Assembly: GCA_902615625.1 (NCBI GenBank)
Contig: CACMPM010000001.1
Coordinates: 126,169 to 190,168 of the forward strand
Source: an uncultured Alphaproteobacteria bacterium
Lineage (GTDB): Bacteria > Pseudomonadota > Alphaproteobacteria > HIMB59 > GCA-002718135
Length of the DNA stretch: 64,000 nucleotides
Direction: 5' to 3'
A program made the translations under genes and the position numbers. The notes below the pieces were generated by a model, which had not been told where the DNA came from, ran no database searches, and saw only the letters and a list, made by a program, of their open reading frames with translations. Shown here in pieces: positions 1-7,970 of this stretch (position 1 is the stretch's first letter; each line of letters begins with the position of its first letter).

Positions 1-179
1 TAACTTCATATAAATTTAATACAATGATTGCTGAACATTTTTTTTGTAGGATTTGTGGTATATACACTCATCACAATAGGAGAAGTGATCCAAATGGTGC
101 TGCAGTAAACATAGGTTGCATAGATGCAATTGATCCTTTTGAATACAATGCTGATTTTATTGATATGAAAAATAAATAA
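1..179 (+). CDS. GFA-family protein (Mss4-like zinc fold), C-terminal fragment
   Basis: Only the last 58 codons are in the window, read in the frame that begins at base 3 and stops with TAA at 177-179. The visible tail has a CRICG zinc-ligand pair, then THHNRRSDPNG and VNIGCID, the usual ending of the glutathione-dependent formaldehyde-activating (GFA) / Mss4-like family. These proteins bind zinc, and some are linked to aldehyde-glutathione adducts, though many members have no proven activity. It ends 4 bp before iolC on the same strand, so it may belong to the same transcript. Family assignment is good; the substrate is unknown. Confidence 0.75.
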   Translation, partial: TSYKFNTMIAEHFFCRICGIYTHHNRRSDPNGAAVNIGCIDAIDPFEYNADFIDMKNK

Positions 180-183
180 TTCT

Positions 184-1170
184 ATGTCATTTGAATTTTT
201 AATTTCTAAAATTCAAAAAAATAATTTTTTACTTATAGGAAGAGCAGGAGTGGATATATACCCTGACCCACCAGGAACAAAAACTGAAAATGCTAAATCA
301 TTTGTTACTCATCTGGGAGGATCTTCTGCAAATATGGGTGTTCAATTAACTCTGTTTGGTGGTAATTGTAACTTACTCACCCGAGTCTCTGACGATGCTT
401 TAGGCAGATTTGCAATTAATCAACTAAATCATTATGGTGTTAAGAATAAATTAGTAAAATTTGAAAAAAATGAAACAAGAATTTCATTTGCTATAGTTGA
501 AACCACAGTTAAAGATCATCAATCAATTATTTACAGACATAAAGCTTCTGATTTATTTTTAAATAAAGATGATATTGAGAATGCTAATATACAAAACTTT
601 GATTGTCTATTAATTACCGGAACTTCTCTAGCAGCTGAACCTTCAAGGAGTGCTACTTTATATGCTTTAGATATAGCAAATAAAAATAATATTCCTGTAA
701 TTATGGATATTGATTATAGACCATATACTTGGGAATCATCAAATAAAGCAAAAGAAGTTTATAATTTAGCAGTAAATAAATGTAGTGGTGTAATTGGAAA
801 TGATGATGAGTTTGGAGTATTAGCTGGTGATTACAATAATGGTTTGGATCATGCTAAACAATTAGCAAAAAATGTAAGCTTAATTATTTATAAAAAAGGT
901 GAAAAAGGTTCTATTACTTTTGCAATGAATAAAGAAATAAAAAAAGGTATATTTCCCGTAAAACCTTTAAAACCAACTGGAGCTGGTGATGCATTTATGG
1001 GATCATTAATAGGATCAATGTTAAAGGCTAATGATTTAGAAAAATCTATAGAGATAGGTTCAGCCGCAGCAGCAATTGTAGTAACAAAAGTTGGTTGTGC
1101 ACCAGCAATGCCTAATTTGAATGAAATTTTGGAGTTTATCAAATATAATAAAATTAATGAAGGAGAATAA
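184..1170 (+). CDS. iolC: 5-dehydro-2-deoxygluconokinase-like PfkB sugar kinase
   Basis: A 328-residue PfkB/ribokinase-fold kinase. The N-terminal GRAGVDIYP (residues 19-27) is characteristic of IolC, which phosphorylates 2-deoxy-5-keto-gluconate in myo-inositol breakdown. The substrate-side GGSSAN (45-50) and the anion hole and catalytic-base motif GAGDAF (266-271) are intact. The ATG at 184 follows the GFA stop by 4 bp. It is the first complete gene of a tight operon with iolB and an IolJ-like aldolase 1 bp and 844 bp downstream. No iolD, iolE or iolG is next to it, so a complete inositol pathway cannot be shown from this window. Cytoplasmic. Confident for family, fairly confident for IolC. 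Confidence 0.83.
   Translation: MSFEFLISKIQKNNFLLIGRAGVDIYPDPPGTKTENAKSFVTHLGGSSANMGVQLTLFGGNCNLLTRVSDDALGRFAINQLNHYGVKNKLVKFEKNETRISFAIVETTVKDHQSIIYRHKASDLFLNKDDIENANIQNFDCLLITGTSLAAEPSRSATLYALDIANKNNIPVIMDIDYRPYTWESSNKAKEVYNLAVNKCSGVIGNDDEFGVLAGDYNNGLDHAKQLAKNVSLIIYKKGEKGSITFAMNKEIKKGIFPVKPLKPTGAGDAFMGSLIGSMLKANDLEKSIEIGSAAAAIVVTKVGCAPAMPNLNEILEFIKYNKINEGE
1161..1165 (+). promoter_or_regulatory. Ribosome binding site that fixes the iolB start
   Basis: AGGAG at 1161-1165 lies 6 bp before the ATG at 1172. An upstream in-frame ATG at 1121 is inside iolC and lacks such a site, so 1172 is chosen. The site itself lies in the last codons of iolC, which suggests translational coupling. Confidence 0.7.
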
Positions 1171-1171
1171 T

Positions 1172-2014
1172 ATGCATATTCCACCATTTGATAATAAGAA
1201 CAAGCCAATTGTAGATATTGAAGACAGTAGAGTTCCTTTAAATTATTTTAACATTGTAAAATTAAATAAAGATCAATCTTTTGAATATCAAACACCTGGT
1301 TATGAAACATGTATAGTGCCTGCTACTGGAACAATTAATGTAGAAATTGAAGGAATAAAAGTTGAGTCATTAGGCACTAGAACAGTTGATGTGTGGGATG
1401 GAGAACCAGAAGGTGTTTATGTTCCGTCTAACACAAAAGCTCAATTTACATCTTTAGTCGATAATTCAGAAATTTTTATTGCTGGTGCAAAGTATGATAA
1501 AACGCTGGAACCATTTGCTGTTCGAGCAAATGAAATTGATTTAGTTCAGTATGGCTCAGATGATACAAAAACTCATAGAAAAATTAAACATATTCTAGGT
1601 GCTAAGCATCACGATAAAGTTGGAAGATTGCTTTGTAATGAACTTTATACAGTGGGACAGGGAGGTTGGTCGGGGTTTCCACCTCATAAGCATGATACAG
1701 ATCGTCTGCCTGATGAAACTAGACACGATGAAACATATAATTACAGATTTAAACCTAATAATGGATTTGGTTTTCAGATGTTTCAGCAAGTTGATGATAA
1801 AGTTGGGAAAGCTGAACATATAATTGATGGCTCAACCATTATGATTAGAACGGGCTATCATCCTTGTGTTGTGGCACCAGGGTATGAGATGTATTATTTC
1901 ACAATTCTTGGCGGACTATCTCAAAGATCTCTTGTGCAATTTTTTCAACCTGAACATGCATATCAAGTTGAGACCATTCCTGGCATTAAAGATATGATTG
2001 CTAAATATAAATGA
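1172..2014 (+). CDS. iolB: 5-deoxy-glucuronate isomerase
   Basis: A 280-residue protein of the KduI/IolB cupin superfamily. In inositol catabolism IolB converts 5-deoxy-glucuronate to 2-deoxy-5-keto-gluconate, the substrate of the kinase encoded just upstream. The double-cupin family pattern is visible: SGFPPHKHD (metal-ligand histidines near 172-174), the DETYNYRF and GFGFQ segment, and TGYHPCVVAPGYEMYY near 228-242. The start at 1172 is set by an AGGAG 6 bp upstream. It overlaps the next gene by 4 bp (ATGA), which indicates translational coupling. Length matches the family (about 270). Confidence 0.85.
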   Translation: MHIPPFDNKNKPIVDIEDSRVPLNYFNIVKLNKDQSFEYQTPGYETCIVPATGTINVEIEGIKVESLGTRTVDVWDGEPEGVYVPSNTKAQFTSLVDNSEIFIAGAKYDKTLEPFAVRANEIDLVQYGSDDTKTHRKIKHILGAKHHDKVGRLLCNELYTVGQGGWSGFPPHKHDTDRLPDETRHDETYNYRFKPNNGFGFQMFQQVDDKVGKAEHIIDGSTIMIRTGYHPCVVAPGYEMYYFTILGGLSQRSLVQFFQPEHAYQVETIPGIKDMIAKYK

Positions 2015-2844
2015 CAGCAGTAAATTTAAAAACTTTACTAACTAAAGCTAATCGTAATAATTATTCTGTAGCTGGACTAGTTGTAATTTGTTGGGAAGAT
2101 GCTATTGCTTACACAGAGGCTGCACATGAAACAAAAATTCCAATTATTTTACAAGCAGGACCTTCTTGTAGACAATACACTCCTGTTTCTATTTTGGGAA
2201 AAATGTTTAGACATCTTGCTGAACAAACTAAAACGCCTATTTGTTGTCATTTAGATCATGGATTTTCATATGATGAATGTATCGAAGGAATAGAATCTGG
2301 TTTTACATCAGTAATGTTCGACGGATCAAAACTTCCATTAAATAAAAATATCAAAATTAGCTCTAAAATATCAAATATTGCTCATAAACATAATGTTTCA
2401 GTTGAGGGGGAGGTAGGTATAGTTGGCTATCATAATGGTAATAATTCTTTTGGGACAGATATTGAGGAAGCAAAAAAATATAGTTTAGAGAGTGGAGTCG
2501 ATGCTATGGCAATATCAGTTGGTAATACACATTTACAACAATCAAAGATAGCAAAAATAGATTATAATAAAATTTTAAAAATTCAAAAAATATCAAAACT
2601 ACCTTTAGTTTTACATGGTAGTAGTGGTATAAATTCTAATATGAGAAAAAAAATAGCAAGAAACACGAAAGTAGCTAAACTTAACATAGGAACCGAATTA
2701 AGAATAACAGCATGTAAAAGTTTAAGACAAAGTTATAATAAAAAAAAATCAAGTTTTGATAAAATAGAAATAATAAAACCTTCTATAATTGAATTGAAAA
2801 AACATACAAAAAAAATAATAAAAAATATTGGGCCAATATTATGA
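2011..2844 (+). CDS. iolJ: Class II ketose-bisphosphate aldolase, IolJ-like
   Basis: A 277-residue zinc aldolase of the fructose-bisphosphate / tagatose-bisphosphate / IolJ family. Visible motifs are HLDHG (80-84; catalytic Asp82 and zinc His83), EGEVGIVG (132-139), GNTH (171-174), LHGSSG (201-206) and the phosphate-binding NIGTEL (225-230). Next to iolC and iolB the natural role is cleavage of 2-deoxy-5-keto-gluconate 6-phosphate to dihydroxyacetone phosphate (DHAP) and malonate semialdehyde. It overlaps iolB and mtnP by 4 bp each. Sequence alone does not separate IolJ from other ketose-bisphosphate aldolases, so the symbol rests on context. Confidence 0.75.
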   Translation: MTAVNLKTLLTKANRNNYSVAGLVVICWEDAIAYTEAAHETKIPIILQAGPSCRQYTPVSILGKMFRHLAEQTKTPICCHLDHGFSYDECIEGIESGFTSVMFDGSKLPLNKNIKISSKISNIAHKHNVSVEGEVGIVGYHNGNNSFGTDIEEAKKYSLESGVDAMAISVGNTHLQQSKIAKIDYNKILKIQKISKLPLVLHGSSGINSNMRKKIARNTKVAKLNIGTELRITACKSLRQSYNKKKSSFDKIEIIKPSIIELKKHTKKIIKNIGPIL

Positions 2845-3725
2845 ATGTCTTAGGCTTTATTGGTGGAAGTGGAATTTATAAACTAGAATTTTTAACTGAA
2901 ATAAAAGAACATCAAATTAAATCTTCATTTGGCGAACCCTCAGGTCCAATTATTGAAGGTAAAATAGATAATAACACTGTATATTTTTTATCTCGTCATG
3001 GAGAAGGCCATACTTTGTCACCATCTTCCATTAACTATTGTGCTAATATTGATTGTTTAAAACAAGTTGGTGTAACCGATTTGATATCTCTTTCAGCTGT
3101 AGGTTCTTTAAAAGATAATTTAAAACCAGGTACATTTGTTATTGTTGATCAGTTTATAGATAGAACAATAAACAGAAAAAAAAGTTTTTTTGATAAAGGA
3201 ATAGTTGCTCATGTTCCTATGGCTCATCCAACATGTGAAGTTTTGATGAATTTGTCAAAAAATATATGTGAAAATATTAAAATCAATTACTCATTTGGTG
3301 GCACATATCTTGCAATGGAAGGACCTCAGTTTTCAACTTATGCTGAGTCAAATCTTTATATTGATTGGGGTTGTGATGTTGTAGGAATGACAAATATGCC
3401 AGAAGCAAAATTAGCAAGAGAAGCGGAAATTAGATATTGCTCTATTTCCATGGTTACGGATTATGATTGCTGGCATCCAGATCATGATAAAGTAGATTTA
3501 AGTATGATTATAAAAACCTTAAATGATAATGTTGATAATTCAAAAAATTTTATTAAAAATTTTAGCTCAAAATACTATGAAGGTGTATCTTTTGAAAATG
3601 ATAATACATCCAATATTTTAGATACATCTATAATTACAAAAAAAGAATTTTGGGATAAGAACTTAGAGAATAATTTATCCAATATATTAAAAAGATATAA
3701 GAAAAATTCTAATGCTAGTAAATGA
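2841..3725 (+). CDS. mtnP: S-methyl-5'-thioadenosine phosphorylase
   Basis: A 294-residue purine nucleoside phosphorylase of the MTAP class, which splits 5'-methylthioadenosine with phosphate into adenine and 5-methylthioribose 1-phosphate; the class can also take 5'-deoxyadenosine. Visible are the phosphate site GGSG (8-11), the SRHGEGHTLSP segment (51-61), SAVGSL (85-90), MEGPQFST (159-166), and TDYDCW (206-211), where two aspartates (207 and 209) mark preference for a 6-aminopurine over a 6-oxopurine. It overlaps the upstream aldolase by 4 bp and mtnA by 14 bp. Cytoplasmic. The family call is firm. Confidence 0.88.
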   Translation: MNVLGFIGGSGIYKLEFLTEIKEHQIKSSFGEPSGPIIEGKIDNNTVYFLSRHGEGHTLSPSSINYCANIDCLKQVGVTDLISLSAVGSLKDNLKPGTFVIVDQFIDRTINRKKSFFDKGIVAHVPMAHPTCEVLMNLSKNICENIKINYSFGGTYLAMEGPQFSTYAESNLYIDWGCDVVGMTNMPEAKLAREAEIRYCSISMVTDYDCWHPDHDKVDLSMIIKTLNDNVDNSKNFIKNFSSKYYEGVSFENDNTSNILDTSIITKKEFWDKNLENNLSNILKRYKKNSNASK

Positions 3726-4791
3726 TAAACATTTAACAACTATTTGGTATGATAAAGCTAGAGAAGTTGTAAAAATAATAGATCAAAGGCTTCTACCATT
3801 TGAATTAAAGATTGTAGAATTAAAAACATTAGAAGATTTTTGTTTTGCTATTAAAGAAATGCAAGTCAGGGGTGCTCCCCTAATAGGTGTCACTGCTGCA
3901 TATGGAATGTATGTAGCATCTAAAACTACTAAAAATTTTTCAGAATTAGAAAAAGCAGGTGATAGTCTTAAGTCAACGAGACCCACAGCAGTTAATTTAT
4001 CCTGGGCTGTAGATAAAATTATTACTAAGATTAAAGATATGGAAAAATCTAACTTTCAGGAAATAATTCTTTCAATTGCAAATGAGATCAGAGATCAAGA
4101 TATAGTCAATTGCAAAACTATAGGTGAAAATGGATCTAAACTTATTGAAAATATTTACAAAAAAACACAAAAAAAAGTAAATGTTTTGACTCACTGTAAT
4201 GCTGGGTGGTTAGCTGCTGTTGACTGGGGAACTGCATTAGCACCAATATTTATTGCAAATCAAAAAAAAATCCCAATACATGTTTGGATTGATGAAACCA
4301 GACCTAGAAATCAAGGTTTCAGTCTTACAGCTTGGGAATTAATGCATGAAAAGATAGAAAATTCATTAATCGTAGACAACGTTGGCGGTCATCTAATGCA
4401 AAATGGCATGATAGATCTTTGTATAACTGGAACAGACAGAACCTCTTTAAATGGTGATGTTTGCAATAAAATTGGCACATACTTAAAGGCTCTAGCTGCA
4501 AAAGATAATGATATTCCTTTTTACGTTGCAGCTCCAATTTCTAGTATAGATTTTAATATTAAAAACGGAGTAAAAGAAATACCTATAGAAGAAAGAGATC
4601 CAGACGAAGTATCCATTATTGAAGGTATTGACGAAAATAATAATAGAAAGAAAATTAAAATTATACCTGAAGGTTCAAACTGTAAAAACTATGCTTTTGA
4701 TATAACTCCAGCAAAATATATTACTAAATTGATTACAGAAAAAGGAGTTGTAGATAGCAATGAAGAATCTATAAGTGGATTAAAAAATTAA
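3712..4791 (+). CDS. mtnA: 5-methylthioribose-1-phosphate isomerase
   Basis: A 359-residue eIF2B-like aldose-ketose isomerase converting 5-methylthioribose 1-phosphate to 5-methylthioribulose 1-phosphate; homologues also isomerise 5-deoxyribose 1-phosphate. Key residues are present: RGAP (53-56), catalytic Cys162 in HCNAGW, ETRPRNQG (195-202), catalytic Asp242 in TGTDR, and NGDVCNKIGTY (247-257). The ATG at 3712 lies inside mtnP. The next gene starts 1 bp after the stop. No mtnB, mtnC or mtnD, which would complete the usual methionine salvage pathway, is in the window. Confidence 0.9.
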   Translation: MLVNDKHLTTIWYDKAREVVKIIDQRLLPFELKIVELKTLEDFCFAIKEMQVRGAPLIGVTAAYGMYVASKTTKNFSELEKAGDSLKSTRPTAVNLSWAVDKIITKIKDMEKSNFQEIILSIANEIRDQDIVNCKTIGENGSKLIENIYKKTQKKVNVLTHCNAGWLAAVDWGTALAPIFIANQKKIPIHVWIDETRPRNQGFSLTAWELMHEKIENSLIVDNVGGHLMQNGMIDLCITGTDRTSLNGDVCNKIGTYLKALAAKDNDIPFYVAAPISSIDFNIKNGVKEIPIEERDPDEVSIIEGIDENNNRKKIKIIPEGSNCKNYAFDITPAKYITKLITEKGVVDSNEESISGLKN

Positions 4792-4792
4792 T

Positions 4793-6805
4793 ATGAAAAA
4801 TGAGTGGAAAGAAAGTTTAGCTAAAAAATATATTAAAGAATATCAGTTAAAGAAAGTCAGAAAAGATTTAGCATTAAGAATATATTCAACGCATTTATTA
4901 GGTAATAATCCCGAACTTGTTTTACATGGAGGAGGCAATACATCTGTAAAATCAATTAAAAAAAATTTATTTGGAAAAGATAACGATGTACTTTTTGTAA
5001 AAGGAAGTGGATGGGATATGTCAAACCTAAGCGAAAGAGGATTGCCAGGTCTGTATCTTGATCCTTTACTTAAAACTCTATCTTTAAAAAAAATGAGTGA
5101 TGAAAAGATGGTTAATTATTTGAGATCTAACTTACTTGACTCCAGTTCTCCTAATCCATCAATTGAAACTCTTTTACATGCTTATTTACCATTTAAATAT
5201 GTAGATCATACACATTCAAATGCGATTTTAAGTTTAGTCAATCTAGATAATTCAAAAGAAATATTAAATAAAATTTATAAAGATAAAATAGCAATAGTTC
5301 CCTACGTAATGCCAGGATTTGAACTTGCTAAATTATGTCATATGGTAATTTCAAAAAATCATAAAGTTGAAGGATTAATACTTTTAAATCATGGCATTTT
5401 CACTTTTGGAAGTTCAGCAAAACAAAGTTATGATAGAATGATTAAGCTTGTAACATTAGCTGAAAATTTTTTAAATAAGCAAAAAAAATTAATAAAATAC
5501 AATATTTATAACAAAAAAATAAATATTACTGATGTTCAGCTATGTATTAGAAATTTATACCATTACTTTACAAACAAAAGATGGATAATTAAATTTAATA
5601 ATAATGTTGAAGATGTAAAATTTACAAATCGAAAAGATTTATTTAATTTATTTAATAAAGGACCTGTTACGCCTGATCATGTTATCAGAATAAAATCAGA
5701 ACCATTAATAATACCCAATAAACATTTATCATCTAGCAAAATGATATCTAATCATATTAATGTATATATTAAAAAATATAAAAATTATTTTAAAAAATAT
5801 AAAAAAAATATTACAAATTCCAAAATTGCTGATCCTTTACCAAGAATTATTATTTTAGAAGGAATAGGTTTTCTATCAATAGGTATTAATAAAAAAGAAA
5901 TGCAAGTTTCCTACGATATATTTGATGCAATGAAAAAAGTTATAATTAAAGCAAATTTAGTTTCAAAATTTAAATCAATTAACAATACAGATATTTTTAA
6001 AATGGAATACTGGCCATTAGAAAGAGCAAAATTGAATAATCAAAATACAAAAAAATTTAATGGAAATGTTGCAGTAATTACAGGTGGAGCTGGAAAAATT
6101 GGAAGTGCGATTGCAAATAAATTTATAAATGAAAATATTGAAGTTATACTTTTAGATAAAAACTTTAAAAATCTTGATATAAATATTAAAAAGAAATGTC
6201 TATGTATTGTATGTGATTTAACTAATAATTCTCAAATTAATAAAGCATTAAATAAGATATTAAAATTATTTGGCGGTATAGATATTCTAATTGCAAATTC
6301 TGGTGCTGCATTTCAAGGTAGTATGCTAAATGTAAAAAAAGATATTTTGGAAAAAAGTTTAGAGGTAAATTTTTATAGTCATCATAACATAGTTCAAAAA
6401 ATTGCAAATATTATGGTATCACAAGGTTTGGGAGGTTCCATTTCTCTTAATTTGTCAAAACAATCTATAAATCCTGGTAAGAATTTTGGACCATATGGTA
6501 TCGCAAAAGCTAGCTCATTATTTTCTATGAAACAATATGCTTTAGAATTTGGAAAATATAATATTCGGGTTAATGGAATTAATGCTGATCGTATAAAAAG
6601 TGGTTTATTAACTGATCAGTTTATTAAAGAAAGAGCAAAAGCTAGAAATATGTCTTCTACTGAATATTTAAATAATAATTTACTTCAAAAGCAAGTGACT
6701 GCAGAAGATGTTGCTGAAGCATTTTTTGCTCAATTATCCTTTGAAAAAACAACTGGGAATATTATTACTGTTGATGGAGGTAATATTGAGGCTAGTTTAA
6801 GATAG
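4793..6805 (+). CDS. Class II aldolase / short-chain dehydrogenase fusion (RhaD-ADH type)
   Basis: A 670-residue two-domain enzyme. Residues about 20-400 form a class II aldolase/adducin domain with GGGNTS (46-51), acidic Glu125, zinc ligands His139 and His141 in DHTHSNA, and His200 in LLNHGIF. Residues about 424-670 form a classical SDR with GGAGKIG (431-437), NSGAA (502-506), Ser555 and the YGIAK pair Tyr568/Lys572. The architecture matches the rhamnulose-1-phosphate aldolase/alcohol dehydrogenase fusion family. Placed directly after mtnP-mtnA, it may instead cleave 5-methylthioribulose (or 5-deoxyribulose) 1-phosphate to DHAP and an aldehyde that the SDR then converts. Domain calls are firm; substrate is inferred. 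Confidence 0.82.
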   Translation: MKNEWKESLAKKYIKEYQLKKVRKDLALRIYSTHLLGNNPELVLHGGGNTSVKSIKKNLFGKDNDVLFVKGSGWDMSNLSERGLPGLYLDPLLKTLSLKKMSDEKMVNYLRSNLLDSSSPNPSIETLLHAYLPFKYVDHTHSNAILSLVNLDNSKEILNKIYKDKIAIVPYVMPGFELAKLCHMVISKNHKVEGLILLNHGIFTFGSSAKQSYDRMIKLVTLAENFLNKQKKLIKYNIYNKKINITDVQLCIRNLYHYFTNKRWIIKFNNNVEDVKFTNRKDLFNLFNKGPVTPDHVIRIKSEPLIIPNKHLSSSKMISNHINVYIKKYKNYFKKYKKNITNSKIADPLPRIIILEGIGFLSIGINKKEMQVSYDIFDAMKKVIIKANLVSKFKSINNTDIFKMEYWPLERAKLNNQNTKKFNGNVAVITGGAGKIGSAIANKFINENIEVILLDKNFKNLDINIKKKCLCIVCDLTNNSQINKALNKILKLFGGIDILIANSGAAFQGSMLNVKKDILEKSLEVNFYSHHNIVQKIANIMVSQGLGGSISLNLSKQSINPGKNFGPYGIAKASSLFSMKQYALEFGKYNIRVNGINADRIKSGLLTDQFIKERAKARNMSSTEYLNNNLLQKQVTAEDVAEAFFAQLSFEKTTGNIITVDGGNIEASLR

Positions 6806-7222
6806 GTGTTATTAAAATTTTTAGAAAAACTTGGAAGAAAGAAAATTGTTCTAGATAGAGGACCATCTCATCCAGAATTTCATAAAGCAAAACCATGGAT
6901 GGAAAGATACTACCTATTATTTAGAAAAAGACCAAAATGGTTTCCATTTAATATCCTGATTCATAAAATGCTAGATGATGATCACGGTGAAGGAGTTCAT
7001 AACCATCTTTGTCCATATATTACAATTATTTTAAAAGGCGGTTATTGGGAAACAACAAAAAAAGGAAAATTTTGGAGATCCCCTGGATACATCGGTTTTA
7101 GGTCTGCAGATCATTTGCACAGAGTTGACTTAAAACCTAATACAAACACAATGACATTATTTATTCCCGGACCTTTTGGTTTTAGAAAAAATAAAAGAGC
7201 TGATTATAAAACAAAAATATAA
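6806..7222 (+). CDS. Small cupin-fold protein of unknown function
   Basis: 138 residues starting at a GTG that directly abuts the stop of the aldolase-dehydrogenase gene; there is no room for a separate ribosome site, so it is probably coupled. A single cupin-like barrel is suggested by HNHLCPYITIILKGGYWE (His65 and His67) and a later DHLHRVDL (His103, His105), giving a plausible metal site. The tail with TLFIPGPFGFRK resembles uncharacterised cupins that end in a TLV-x-G-P pattern. It is the last gene of the iol-mtn operon. It could be a dioxygenase, isomerase or binding protein for the pathway; it lacks the HxHxxxE pattern of acireductone dioxygenase. Confidence 0.7.
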   Translation: MLLKFLEKLGRKKIVLDRGPSHPEFHKAKPWMERYYLLFRKRPKWFPFNILIHKMLDDDHGEGVHNHLCPYITIILKGGYWETTKKGKFWRSPGYIGFRSADHLHRVDLKPNTNTMTLFIPGPFGFRKNKRADYKTKI

Positions 7223-7235
7223 TTGTTTATATAAA

Positions 7236-7970
7236 TTAAATTATTCCGTCATATATTAACTTACATCCACTCAAAAAAAGTAAAACATAAACAATATTGA
7301 AAAATAATTTTTCTGGAATTCTTTTTTGTAGAAAGTACCCAAGTAAAACACTAATAAAAGCTAGTGGCAGTAAATAGAGAGAAACCATAAGATTAGAAGG
7401 CGCTAATAATCCTACAAAATAATATGGAATTAATTTAACAAGATTTATAACCATAAATGCCAAGGTCATTGTTCCAATGAATGAAATTTTATCTAGCTTT
7501 AAAGGCAGCATATAAAAATTAATTGGTGGATTTCCTGCATGAATTAAAAAACTTGTATATCCAGCAATAGATGACCAAAAGTATCCTTTAAGTTTTGTTG
7601 GTTTAAGTAAATAATTATTTTTCTGAATAAATGAAACTAGAACAAAAATAATTGATATAACACCTACCATTATTCTTATCTGATCTTCGTTTGTAAACTC
7701 AAATGTTAATGTTCCAAATAAAATACCAATTATAGATGCTGGGATTATAATTTTTAAAATACTGTTTATCCATTTTTTCCAATACAAATAGATTGCCGAA
7801 AAATCCATTATTATTAAAAGTGGCAACAATATTCCTGCAGCTTGCAAAGGACTCATTGCAAACGACATTACTGGCACTGCTAGCATCGCGATAGGTCCTG
7901 GAACACCACCTTTAGATAAACCAAATACAAAAACTCCCATTGATGCAAAAATATAAAAATATAAATCCAT
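7236..7970 (-). CDS. TauE/SafE (DUF81) family membrane permease
   Basis: A 244-residue, mostly hydrophobic protein with about seven or eight predicted membrane spans. The N-terminal GLSKGGVPGP motif (about 18-27) and the second-half NPPINFYMLP stretch fit the TauE/SafE family, associated with export of sulfite, sulfoacetate or other small organosulfur anions. It starts directly at the metC stop (no gap), so the two are co-transcribed, and it converges on the iol-mtn operon with 13 bp between stops. The link to metC favours a sulfur-related substrate, but the ligand cannot be read from the sequence. Confidence 0.82.
   Translation of the reverse strand: MDLYFYIFASMGVFVFGLSKGGVPGPIAMLAVPVMSFAMSPLQAAGILLPLLIIMDFSAIYLYWKKWINSILKIIIPASIIGILFGTLTFEFTNEDQIRIMVGVISIIFVLVSFIQKNNYLLKPTKLKGYFWSSIAGYTSFLIHAGNPPINFYMLPLKLDKISFIGTMTLAFMVINLVKLIPYYFVGLLAPSNLMVSLYLLPLAFISVLLGYFLQKRIPEKLFFNIVYVLLFLSGCKLIYDGII

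Noticed and set aside
1595-1823. Paired 74-codon frames on both strands within iolB
   Set aside because: Both lie inside the well-supported iolB gene and have no family features or ribosome site.
6806-7222. Acireductone dioxygenase (MtnD) for the cupin next to mtnA
   Set aside because: The HxHxxxE metal pattern and expected length are missing, and mtnB/mtnC are absent.
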